From Stentor coeruleus (Eukaryota; Ciliophora; Heterotrichea; Heterotrichida; Stentoridae), in assembly GCA_001970955.1 (NCBI GenBank), contig MPUH01000398.1:1-57170 (forward strand): DNA of 57,170 nucleotides, written 5' to 3'. Positions 42,261 to 51,141 of the stretch are shown in pieces; position 1 is the stretch's first letter; each line of letters opens with the position of its first letter. The notes beneath the pieces are model-generated. The model was not told the DNA's origin and made no database searches. It saw only the letters and a program-made list of their open reading frames with translations. A program made the position numbers and the translations under genes.

Positions 42261-42728
42261 GTATGTTTAAAAAAAACTTATTCTATAATTAGTCTTTTAA
42301 TAGATTTGTAAGTTTATAAATCCATTTATAATGGTTTTTTGTATATATTTAGGCAAATTTTTAAAATTTAGGTGGATAATAATATTTGGTGTAGTTTTTA
42401 TTATGAAATTTTGCTTTAAATATATTTTATATAAATTATTTACATCCTAGAGGTAATTTATAAAATAATAAGTCATAAATCTTCAAACTCTATTATTTAT
42501 TTCATACTTATGATTACTAGCATACAATTTTTTATCAGGCTTAAAAGTTCAATCATAAAAATTAATCTCTTAAATTCTTGAAGAAAAAAGATATTGCAAC
42601 TATTCTCTAATCATAAAATATTAAAGTTTACAATTAATCTTTATAAAAAAAAATAGGATAATTAGTATATCATAAAATCCATCTTAATCTATTAGCTATT
42701 TACCTTATTAATTAAATAATAATTATCC
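42261..42728. other. AT-rich spacer
   Basis: No coding frame, RNA gene or repeat seen. Confidence 0.5.
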
Positions 42729-43511
42729 ATGCTTAGGAGAGACAACAGAACCCCAACTCCATTTTTAGCATCACCAGATGCAAGCACACGAAATATATCA
42801 TCTTCAACTGCTTCACCTCCAAGAGCTTGTGATCCATCTGGCATTGATAAATTTTTAACAACTCAACGTAAAAAGCAAGTTGCATATGAAATAGATATCG
42901 TGTCAAACAAAATAAATCTTTTAATAAAACTTGAGCAAAAAGCACATAAACATATAGATAAAGTTAAAAGACAAGCTGAGGAAATTCAAAGAGCGAAAAT
43001 ACGCAATGAAAGTAAATCAAGAGCAAAAGATGAAGCTCGAGAAATTAAAGCAAAAGAAATTGAAGAGATTAGGAAAAAAAACATAGAAGACAAAAAGAAA
43101 AGGATTATCAACATAAAGAATATGCAGGAATCGATACTTAAAGAGAAAAAAGAGTATGTGAAAAAAGTTAAAAATGATAAAGCTGAATTTGATGAAATAA
43201 GTAAAAGTTTTCGTGATATGATTAAAAAACAAAAAACTGAAAGACGCTGCAAAAGAGCTAATGAAGTTACTCAACATAAAATTCAAAGTCAGTCTTTCGC
43301 CTCTAAAATGACTTATCAACTAAAAAAGGCTTATGAAGATAAAATAGCCAAAGAAAAAGAGTCTTATTTAGACCTTATAAGACAAAAAAATATGCTTGAA
43401 AAACGTGAAGAGGAATTCGCTGAGAAATACAAAAAAATTTTTGGAGATGAAGTTCAAGCTTTTAAACAATTAGAAGAAATTGCGAAAATTAAACTGAACT
43501 CTTTATATTGA
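42729..43511 (+). CDS. Lys/Glu-rich coiled-coil protein, unknown function
   Basis: A complete 260-aa protein. The first 40 residues are Ser/Thr/Pro-rich (TPTPFLASPDASTRNISSST) and disordered. Residues about 48-255 are an almost continuous charged coiled coil (KRQAEEIQRAKIRNESKSRA; SKSFRDMIKKQKTERRCKRA). No domain, signal or membrane segment is recognised. Such proteins in ciliates are often cytoskeletal or basal-body-associated, but nothing here proves it. The frame is intact and codon use resembles the neighbours. Confidence 0.8.
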   Translation: MLRRDNRTPTPFLASPDASTRNISSSTASPPRACDPSGIDKFLTTQRKKQVAYEIDIVSNKINLLIKLEQKAHKHIDKVKRQAEEIQRAKIRNESKSRAKDEAREIKAKEIEEIRKKNIEDKKKRIINIKNMQESILKEKKEYVKKVKNDKAEFDEISKSFRDMIKKQKTERRCKRANEVTQHKIQSQSFASKMTYQLKKAYEDKIAKEKESYLDLIRQKNMLEKREEEFAEKYKKIFGDEVQAFKQLEEIAKIKLNSLY

Positions 43512-43998
43512 TAACAAATTCTGTCTATAATTATTCTTATGTTTAAACCTTAGGATAATATCAAAAATAGTATTATAAGTCAAGATCTATTATTTATATG
43601 GCAGATATTTTATTAAAATTATTAGTTTACGAATTTTGTATTATTATAAGTATATTTAAACATAGAATAATCTGGTTAACTATTGATATTCCTAGCATAT
43701 ATAATTTTATGATTTTTATTTTTATTTATTATAAATCTAGGCTATCTAAAATAAATAAATTTTTCTAATACCCACCAAAATGAAAATAAATTCACTAAAG
43801 CTCTCATGATTTGATATTTATTAAAAAAGTATGATTTATCTCATTAAGCTTCTAGATAGTTAATACTAACAAATTTTATCATTTTATGGATTTCTTAATG
43901 TTTAAACTGTATTTGAGTGTATATTCCACTATAAAAATCCAAAAGTTGAATTTCCGTTAATTTTTAAATTCATAGAAAATGATTCAGTTAGATATAAA
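43512..43998. other. AT-rich spacer
   Basis: Nothing recognisable; it is the likely terminator and promoter region between two plus-strand genes. Confidence 0.45.
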
Positions 43999-44550
43999 AT
44001 GATGTTAAACCGAAGTGATTCAGGTGAAGAACTTGACATTACCGTGACATCAAGCGTTTTTGAATTAGAAAAAACCTTATTACAAGTCAGGTCCCTTAGA
44101 TATCAAATGTATTCTAAGTATTTATCAGAGAAACTTAGCTATGAAAAGACTTTAAGAAAACTTGAACAAGAAATATACTCATCAACAATAGAAAGCAAAG
44201 AAAACATCCCAAGCAGCCACAAAGGCCAGAAATCATTAAGAAAACCTTTTGGAGACCTATCATTAAACATCATCAATAGTTCATTAAACACAACATCTGA
44301 CAAATCCATCCAAACCACAAATTCTCATATTCCCAATATCTTAACAAACTCAATAACATCAAAAAGAGCATCTCATAATACTGAAAGTTCATTACAAAGC
44401 TCTGGGAATTTCTCAAAGTTTTTAGACTCTTATAGGGATAGGAATTCTTTTGACTCCACAAGAGATGAAGTTACCCAAATGTATGATGAAAGGCTTTTTA
44501 AAATTGTAGAACAACTTGAACATATAGCCTGCTCAAATAATTATTTATAA
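43999..44550 (+). CDS. Disordered protein with a KEN box, unknown function
   Basis: A complete 183-aa protein. Residues about 20-58 form a helix (LEKTLLQVRSLRYQMYSKYL). About 65-160 is Ser/Asn/Thr-rich and disordered, and the last 20 residues form a short amphipathic helix (RLFKIVEQLEHIACS). The disordered part contains SKENIP (a KEN box) followed 13 residues later by RKPFGDLSLN, which loosely resembles a destruction box. Both are APC/C degrons in cell-cycle proteins. Short motifs are easily met by chance, so a link to proteolysis is a guess. No family match. Confidence 0.72.
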   Translation: MMLNRSDSGEELDITVTSSVFELEKTLLQVRSLRYQMYSKYLSEKLSYEKTLRKLEQEIYSSTIESKENIPSSHKGQKSLRKPFGDLSLNIINSSLNTTSDKSIQTTNSHIPNILTNSITSKRASHNTESSLQSSGNFSKFLDSYRDRNSFDSTRDEVTQMYDERLFKIVEQLEHIACSNNYL

Positions 44551-44958
44551 CTAATTATACTAAATTTTCTTAGGCTTTTGTATGAGAAAAATATTTAAAA
44601 TCGATAATTAAGGATAGGAAGATAATTCGAATATGTTTTATGAGAAAATATGATAAGGGCAATTTTGGTTTGTTTTAAGAGTATATTGAAGATATTTTAA
44701 ATTTTTATGAACATTTTTAAAAGTTTTCTAATAGATTTTTGATATGAATGTAGTCGTGTTTTATAAAGGACATGTAATGATTTTGATTTTTTTTCATATG
44801 TAAATAACTAGATTGATATTTAAATTGATAGTAATTTTATTATAAGTACATAACAATTGAAATTCTTATATCAAGATCTTATTTATTTTATATCCTAGTA
44901 TATAAATATTTCTATCATAACATAATCCTTTTAATTCTAAAACCTTCTAATTAACTAC
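44551..44958. other. AT-rich spacer between convergent genes
   Basis: About 400 bp between the 3' ends of a plus and a minus gene. No gene, RNA or clear terminator hairpin seen. Confidence 0.45.
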
Positions 44959-46125
44959 TTAATGAAGTTTGCTATAATCTTTCGAACCCTTCTTAGAGCA
45001 AACCAATGCCACACCACCCAAGAGTATGACAATTACAATCCCTAGAATAACATATAAGAAAAAGCTTGACGAACTAACCTCACCAAAAGAATGTAGGACA
45101 ACTTCTCCTGTAAAAACATTAAAAATTGCATGATACTCCTTGAAAACTGCCTGGCCTATTTCCCATCTTCCATAAGTCTTCGCCGACAAGTAAAAAGTGC
45201 ATTTTCCATCTTTATAATCAACAAAACTTTTTGACGATAAACTCAACTTATTCCCATTTGCATCTTCAAACTCAATCCCTTGATAATTTTCTATATCACT
45301 TTCTTGACAATCACACACAACCGCATCCCCATCTTCCTGACAACTACCAGTTTTATTAACTTTCTGATAATATTCTTCAACTTTATCCTTAGTTCCATAA
45401 ATAAATTCAGACTCTGGCTTTAAATAAACATTATAAAAGCTACCTTTTTTACCTTTTGAATCTAAAACACTTAAGTTCATAGCCCAGAATTCAGAACAAA
45501 TTGCTGTGAAGTTTGTGTTTTTCTCATATTTTTCTGCACTTGGATTGTTTATTGTGAATTCTTTATCTTGGAGGTTGATTGAGAATACTGGGTATGAGAT
45601 TTTTCCTGCTTTGTAAAGGTTATAAATGAAATTGTTATTGATTTCTGATGATGTGAATTTTAACCCAAGGATACCATTGTTGTTGGTTGAACGAGAAGAG
45701 TAATTGGCTAAGATGACCGCCTGGCTTTCAAGAGTGAAGTTAGCAAAAGAAACTTGCTCGTTGGCCATGTAACCTTTGATATCGCCCCAGTTTATTCCTG
45801 ACTGGACATCTTTGAGTGTTGAGCTGGCTGACATGTTGTAGCCGCTTGGATGATCTTCGTCTTTTATAGGGATTATAACATACTCATCAGAGAAAAAAAT
45901 ATTGGTAAGAACACTAATAGATGGATTCCCAACGCTGATTTTCACAGTAATGTACTTAGAATCACTATCAATTTGAGTGTCTTCTAGTAAATTTAGGTTT
46001 TTCATATAGTTCTCAGGATTCTGCACTGTTGAGAAATCCTTTAGGTTTAATGAAGGCTTTCTTATTGGCAGAGACCTTGTAGACAATGACAATACTAAGG
46101 GAAGTACAAGCAAAATAAACGCCAT
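44959..46125 (-). CDS. Membrane-anchored pepsin-fold protein without catalytic Asp motifs
   Basis: 388 aa: signal peptide 1-15 (MAFILLVLPLVLSLS), ectodomain, then a C-terminal membrane helix at about 356-378 (FFLYVILGIVIVILLGGVAL) and a short basic tail. The pepsin (A1) fold is visible as VKISVGNPSI, GILGLKF, YPVFSINL and YGRWEIGQAVFKEYHAIFNV, the family's conserved strands. Where the first catalytic DTG should be the chain reads NIFFSDEYVIIP, and the second site reads SEFIYGTKDKV, so neither DTG is present. The protein should not be an active protease and may bind peptides or surface ligands. NxS/T sites are frequent (NMS, NFT, NYS, NLS), fitting a secreted or surface ectodomain. Confidence 0.87.
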   Translation of the reverse strand: MAFILLVLPLVLSLSTRSLPIRKPSLNLKDFSTVQNPENYMKNLNLLEDTQIDSDSKYITVKISVGNPSISVLTNIFFSDEYVIIPIKDEDHPSGYNMSASSTLKDVQSGINWGDIKGYMANEQVSFANFTLESQAVILANYSSRSTNNNGILGLKFTSSEINNNFIYNLYKAGKISYPVFSINLQDKEFTINNPSAEKYEKNTNFTAICSEFWAMNLSVLDSKGKKGSFYNVYLKPESEFIYGTKDKVEEYYQKVNKTGSCQEDGDAVVCDCQESDIENYQGIEFEDANGNKLSLSSKSFVDYKDGKCTFYLSAKTYGRWEIGQAVFKEYHAIFNVFTGEVVLHSFGEVSSSSFFLYVILGIVIVILLGGVALVCSKKGSKDYSKLH

Positions 46126-46907
46126 TTATTAAAGAATCTAAAATGAATAATTACCATCAGAAATAAGGCAATCAAAAATTTGAAAAAGCTATTGGGAAAT
46201 TAGAAAGTATAAGAAAATTTATATGTATTTTGGTATATAAGGAAACTCTGTGGATAAATTAAATAGTTATAATAAGAGATTATTAAAATATGTGAAATTT
46301 TATGGTTGTATAGGAATTAAGAAAGATATTAATCTTTGTTGAAGATAGAGCTTTTAAAGGAAAATAGGATATTTGTAGAGAATTTAGTTTATTTATATGA
46401 TATAAAAAGCTAAATACTAATAGTTTTGAATTGACTATTGTGAGGTTGGAGGAAGATGAAAATGAAATTAAGAAGATTATGATTATACAAACTATAAAGA
46501 AAAATAGGATTTTGGGTTTGTGGAAATTATGATTCTATTTTATAGTTAAATAAATACGTAAGGATTTTGGCTTTTAGAAAATATATTTAAGTGATGGTGA
46601 ATTATTGATATAAGAAAAAGTGCATTGAATTTTTGGTATTTTCGTTAATTTTGTGATACTATTTTATGGTATTATTGACAATTTAAAGAATTTTTAACAG
46701 TGCAAATAATAGGATATAAATATTTGGCTTAATATTTTTATGAGAGATAAACTTATAATAAAATATTTTTAATATATTTTCTTGCAAAAATGGGCTTTGG
46801 AAAATGAAGCAAAGTGATGATACAAGATCAAATAATCAATGAAATCTTGGTATAAGCAAATCTTCTGTTAAAGATGCTGGGCTGGACAATAGGAAAAAAT
46901 ATAATTG
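46126..46907. other. AT-rich spacer
   Basis: The 5' flank of the pepsin-like gene followed by featureless AT-rich DNA up to a decayed coding stretch. Confidence 0.45.
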
Positions 46908-47225
46908 TTAAATGATAGATGCATTATTAAGGAAAATATCTAAGAATAAAAAGCACATATCCATAAGCGATAACCATTTAACTAATTTAAAAATATTTTG
47001 ATTTTTGCTTAGAAAGTTGTAATCATGGATAATTCTTATACTACAACATAATTTAGCATCTCCAGACATAAGCATATTAATAACCTAAGCAATCCATGTA
47101 TTCAGTGAAAACCCATCTCTTTCTGAAACTTTCCTATCTTGTAATATCAAATAAGGTCCACCAAAATCCTAAGAAGAATAATCTTGAATAGCCTTTGCTA
47201 ATAAATGCTTCAAAAAAGACAATTC
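46908..47225 (-). pseudogene. Decayed coding fragment, unidentified
   Basis: A minus-strand frame runs 106 codons to TAA at 46908-46910, interrupted by two TAGs and having no start. Its pieces are protein-like: LLAKAIQDYSS, a TAG, DFGGPYLILQDRKVSERDGF, LNTWIA, a TAG, then VINMLMSGDAKLCCSIRIIH and KLVKWLSLMDMCFLFLDIFL. Neither TAG ends a 15-nt intron of the local type. Since TAG is a true stop in neighbouring genes, this is best read as a gene relic. No family is recognised. Confidence 0.4.
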
Positions 47226-47439
47226 TCATTATAAAACACAGATTAAGTACAGTCTTATTATTAGAAAAACTATAATCTTTATATATGTTTTTTCTGATCA
47301 TTTAAATATTAATGAATACAATATTCTTTTTGTCTCTTTCAGAAAACTTATAAGATTTAAAGGTTTTTGAAGAATTTGGCATTGAAAATTCAAACGAGTC
47401 ACTTGATTCATTCATAATTTTTAGGAAAAAAATTAAGAA

Positions 47440-47667
47440 ATGGTAGGTTTTGGCAGGGTTTATGAAGTCCTTGAATGTGCTGCTGCATCTTTGCTTTAAA
47501 GAAAAGAAAACCCTAAGAAAGAAGAGAAAAAGAAAAGCTAGCAAGTTGATTTGGATAATGACATTGATGATTTCGAGTACTTTTTGAAGAAAATTAGAAA
47601 AGCATCACAAAGCTCGAAAAATATTAGCAATTTTCAGTATATGCCTTGTTTATGTAAAAATAGATGA
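47440..47667 (+). pseudogene. Decayed coding fragment, unidentified
   Basis: From ATG 47440 one frame reads MVGFGRVYEVLECAAASLL, a TAA, RKENPKKEEKKKS, a TAG, then QVDLDNDIDDFEYFLKKIRK and a Ser/Asn stretch ending at TGA 47665-47667. The Lys-rich then acidic pattern is protein-like but stopped twice. No intron consensus spans the stops. It may be the relic of a small acidic protein. The overlapping minus-strand frame at 47302-47544 lacks an ATG over most of its length and is less convincing. Confidence 0.35.
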
Positions 47668-48264
47668 ACTTGGGCGATATGAGATTTACTCTATAAAATC
47701 AGTAGTCATATGTGTTATTGATTTTTTAGTAGAAATGATAAATGTAAAATATCTACTTCTGTCATGGGATTGCTAACATTAGCTTATTATTATTTTTAGC
47801 TTAGGAATGCTTGTTTGGAATCGTGATTTATAATGTTTATTTAGATATTTATATATATGGGATAATATTTTTAATACCCAAAACTCCACACAAAAGATCA
47901 TGATTCTTAATAAACAAAAAAATACCCATAACTCCATCTAATCCTTTATCAATATTCCAATTATATTTCGTAAACAATAGACATTCAATAGTAAAATCCA
48001 TCATTCTCAAACAATTTATTCATATAGCTATATTTTAATTAACAATAGAAAAAGTCTTATAAATCTAATAATAATCAAAGACTTCTTATCTAAATCATAA
48101 TAAAATAAACCCAAAAGCATATTTTAGTTTCTTTACTATTTCATCTAACACTTCATATCTACTTCTATAATCCAAGCACTTATCATAATCAAAATTTATA
48201 TTTTCTATCAAAAAGCCTTTAATAAATATCGATTCTAATTAAAATCCTAACATCATAGTATCTA
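47668..48264. other. AT-rich spacer
   Basis: No supported gene or RNA; it is the 3' flank of the MORN gene. Confidence 0.45.
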
Positions 48265-49125
48265 TTAACTCATCTTATTACCATCTATATAAGATTCTTT
48301 AAAAGTATGGCCTTCACTTGTTTTATATACTCCCGGCCCATGTTTATTCCCATTTCTAAATAACCCTTGATAAACATTCCCATTTTGATCAGTAATTGCC
48401 CCATCTCCATGAAGATTTCCTTTAACCCATTGACCTTTAAACACAGTCCCATTAATTAAACGTTTTTTCCCATATCCTGAAATTTCTCCTTGTCGGAATT
48501 CCCCTGTATAAGTATCCCCATTAGCAAATCTTAATTCCCCTCTACCATCATATATATCTCTTATATATTCTCCTACATAAACTTCCCCTGCTTTATGATA
48601 ATAAATCCCTTTACCGTGCTTTTCATCATCACGCCATCGACCTATATAAATATCATCATTGTTTTTGAAGACCCCAATACCATCTTTCATATCATCTTGC
48701 ATTTCTCCAAGATATTGACAATTTTCATGATTTTTCTCCTGAAGTTCTTGTCTGCAGCCTTCTTCAAAGTTATCGATTAGGACTTTAAGAGCAGAGGTTA
48801 TAAAATTTACGAAATCTTCATCTAAAATTCCTGAGTTAAAACTCGCTGAAGTTAAATTGTTAATCTCTGACAAAAAATAGTTAGAAAGCATAAGAAGATT
48901 TTTTATCCTTGTAATTTTTTCGTTCGTTAATTTTATTAAATATGAGCTAGTTTCGGAAATTTTATCATTACTTTCATTTAAAAGCTCTAACCTTCTCAAG
49001 GGTATTATGTTATGTTGGTTTCCTTGTTTGAAATGCTGACCAAAATGTGTATCGCAGAGATAAGTTACTTTATTCTTGCATAAACACTTATTAGTTGCTT
49101 TATTGGTGCAAAAAGAACAGTCCAT
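48265..49125 (-). CDS. B-box-like plus MORN-repeat protein
   Basis: 286 aa from ATG 49125. An in-frame ATG 23 codons upstream gives an AT-driven leader and is less likely. Residues 2-40 resemble a B-box zinc module (CSFC ... CLCKNKVTYLCDTHFGQHF, followed by a His). Residues about 45-130 are helical. About 135-275 hold six to seven MORN repeats of 23 residues (YIGRWRDDEKHGKGIYYH; YTGEFRQGEISGYG; FKGQWVKGNLHGDG; YQGLFRNGNKHGPG). MORN proteins bind membranes or act as rigid extended scaffolds, and are frequent in cilia and ciliate cortex. A B-box joined to MORN is uncommon outside ciliates, as far as I recall. Confidence 0.85.
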   Translation of the reverse strand: MDCSFCTNKATNKCLCKNKVTYLCDTHFGQHFKQGNQHNIIPLRRLELLNESNDKISETSSYLIKLTNEKITRIKNLLMLSNYFLSEINNLTSASFNSGILDEDFVNFITSALKVLIDNFEEGCRQELQEKNHENCQYLGEMQDDMKDGIGVFKNNDDIYIGRWRDDEKHGKGIYYHKAGEVYVGEYIRDIYDGRGELRFANGDTYTGEFRQGEISGYGKKRLINGTVFKGQWVKGNLHGDGAITDQNGNVYQGLFRNGNKHGPGVYKTSEGHTFKESYIDGNKMS

Positions 49126-50391
49126 TATATTGTTTATAAAATAAAATATGCTAAAACTATGAGAAGGGTATGCTGAAAATAATAAGTCTTTCATGAGAAA
49201 AGTGATGAAGAAATGATTTATTGAAGAATATTTTTAATAAATTATGAATTCCTGGCTAAGAGAGATTGCTATGAGTTTCAACTAATAAAACCAAGAAATT
49301 TTATTATTAAAGTATAAAAACATGGTTTAGTTACTATTTAAAACCTCTGATTTAATTATAATTGTATCACTCATCCTACAGAGGCTTTTATTCAATCTCT
49401 TATAGTTATTCGTTAGGCTTTCTTGTTTTTTATGATTTTTATAGATTTTTCTTATTTGACTTCTATTTTGCAACAATTTCCCACAATGAATAGACGTCCT
49501 AGAAACAAAAATTTTATAGCACCGCTAAACCAAAATTGCAAAAGCTAAAAAGTAAAAAATCGCAAAATTTGTGTTTACGCACATCAAAAACAAGTATTGA
49601 AAATTATAGTCATCAAATATTAGCATCAATCACAACTTTTTTAAACTAGTTTATGCATAATTATGCTTAGAGGCCATATTTTCAACAAATTAAGCATAAA
49701 TTTGTAATATCTGCCTCTCCTAATAGCAAGTATATGCAAAAATATAAATATATGTTTAGCTTATATTATCTTCTTTTACCTTATAGATATAAATAATAAA
49801 AATAGAGTGAAAATTTTTATATTCACAAGGATTTCCTTTATCAGCAGCCTTTAGAAAAAGAAAATTAAAAAATCATCAAAATATTTGCATAAAAATAGAC
49901 ATTAGCCTATACAGTAATTAGCTTAAAAAACATTTTATGACAAATAGTTTATTTAGCTTCTAATAATTCCTATAATATTATATTTTTATCTAATTCTTAT
50001 AACTAAACTTTTTATTCAACTGCGTACAAACGTTATGAATTTTCCTATCAACTAAACAAATTCCTTTCCTCTAACACTTTCTTATATTTTAGCATACTGA
50101 TTAAAACAAAACTAGGATATACTTTTTAAATAATACTATTTATCTTATGTCATAATTTATAATAACCCAACAATTCATAGTAAATTCTTGTTTTTATATT
50201 TTATCTAACCCTTATCAATATTTTTTATCCTTTTTCATACTCTCAAGCATCTTATTTAATATTAGTTCATAATACTATTTGATTACAATCTATACATTTA
50301 AATCTAAAACTCCTAATTTCACCAGTTTCTAACAATATTTTCCCCTTTTTCATGATTAATAGTTATCCATTATAATCTAGAAAATTCTATT
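49126..50391. other. 1.25-kb AT-rich spacer between divergent genes
   Basis: Contains upstream regions of both the MORN and J-protein genes. No ORF, tRNA or repeat is supported. Confidence 0.5.
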
Positions 50392-50835
50392 ATGAGTTTT
50401 AAAAATCATTATCAAGTGCTAAGTGTTCGTCCAAACTCGACAGATAGAGAGCTCAAGATTGCATATCACAAACTTGCTCTTAAGTGGCATCCAGATAAGA
50501 ATTTAAACAACAAAATTCATGCGGAAGAGCAATTTAAAAACATAAACAAAGCTTATTCAACTTTATCAAACCCCGAAAAAAGAATGATGTATGATCTTTT
50601 TGGTACTCCTGATGAAAACATAATTGAATGCAAGACTTCTCAATATGAGGATCAAAGCATAATAGATTTTTTGAAGAAATACGAAAGTTTTAATGATAAT
50701 TTACAATATCCGACGAAGACTACTGGAGTTAAGCGTAAACGAAGTAGGTCAAGAAGGCGCTTTAATCAAGATTTTGAACAATTTTTCAATGATTTATTTA
50801 CTGAAGAGTTGCAAAAACAGAGCAAAAATCCCTAG
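50392..50835 (+). CDS. Small J-domain (DnaJ/Hsp40) protein
   Basis: 147 aa. The J domain covers residues about 5-72: NHYQVLSVRPNSTDRELKIA, then KLALKWHPDKNLNN with the HPD motif that stimulates Hsp70 ATPase, then AYSTLSNPEKRMMYDLFG. There is no Gly/Phe region, zinc finger or client-binding C-terminal domain, so it is a class C J protein. A basic cluster at about 113-122 (KRKRSRSRRR) looks like a nuclear localisation signal. The C-terminus FEQFFNDLFTEEL is a short helix. It is likely a dedicated Hsp70 cofactor, possibly nuclear. Confidence 0.93.
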   Translation: MSFKNHYQVLSVRPNSTDRELKIAYHKLALKWHPDKNLNNKIHAEEQFKNINKAYSTLSNPEKRMMYDLFGTPDENIIECKTSQYEDQSIIDFLKKYESFNDNLQYPTKTTGVKRKRSRSRRRFNQDFEQFFNDLFTEELQKQSKNP

Positions 50836-51141
50836 AAATTATGTGATTTGATTTAATACATGTAAAACCTCTTTCCAGAAATTCATAATGAAAAATTTAT
50901 CCTAATTAAAATATAATTTTAAAATTTTTGATCTAACATGATTCACTTCTACTATTAACATTCACTTATCCATTATGATTCTCACACTACAAATAAATAC
51001 AAATCTTACCTTTTTATTTACTTTTTTCAAAAGTAACTCAACAACTTTCTTTAAATTTTGAATCCCTTAACTTCCTTATATTTAAAAACTTTCCTTAAAT
51101 TTTCATACAAAAAACTAATTATGGTTTAATAAATTCTCCAT
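50836..51141. other. AT-rich spacer
   Basis: Short intergenic stretch, T-rich; nothing recognised. Confidence 0.45.

Noticed and set aside
46908..47667. TAA/TAG reassigned to Gln, as in many ciliates
   Set aside because: At least twenty intact genes in the window end in TAA or TAG at natural C-termini, and long ORFs such as the 2616-codon BEACH gene contain neither in frame. The code is standard.
49126..49194. N-terminal extension of the MORN protein from ATG 49194
   Set aside because: The 23 added residues are Phe/Ile/Asn-rich AT-driven sequence, and the zinc module begins right after the downstream ATG.
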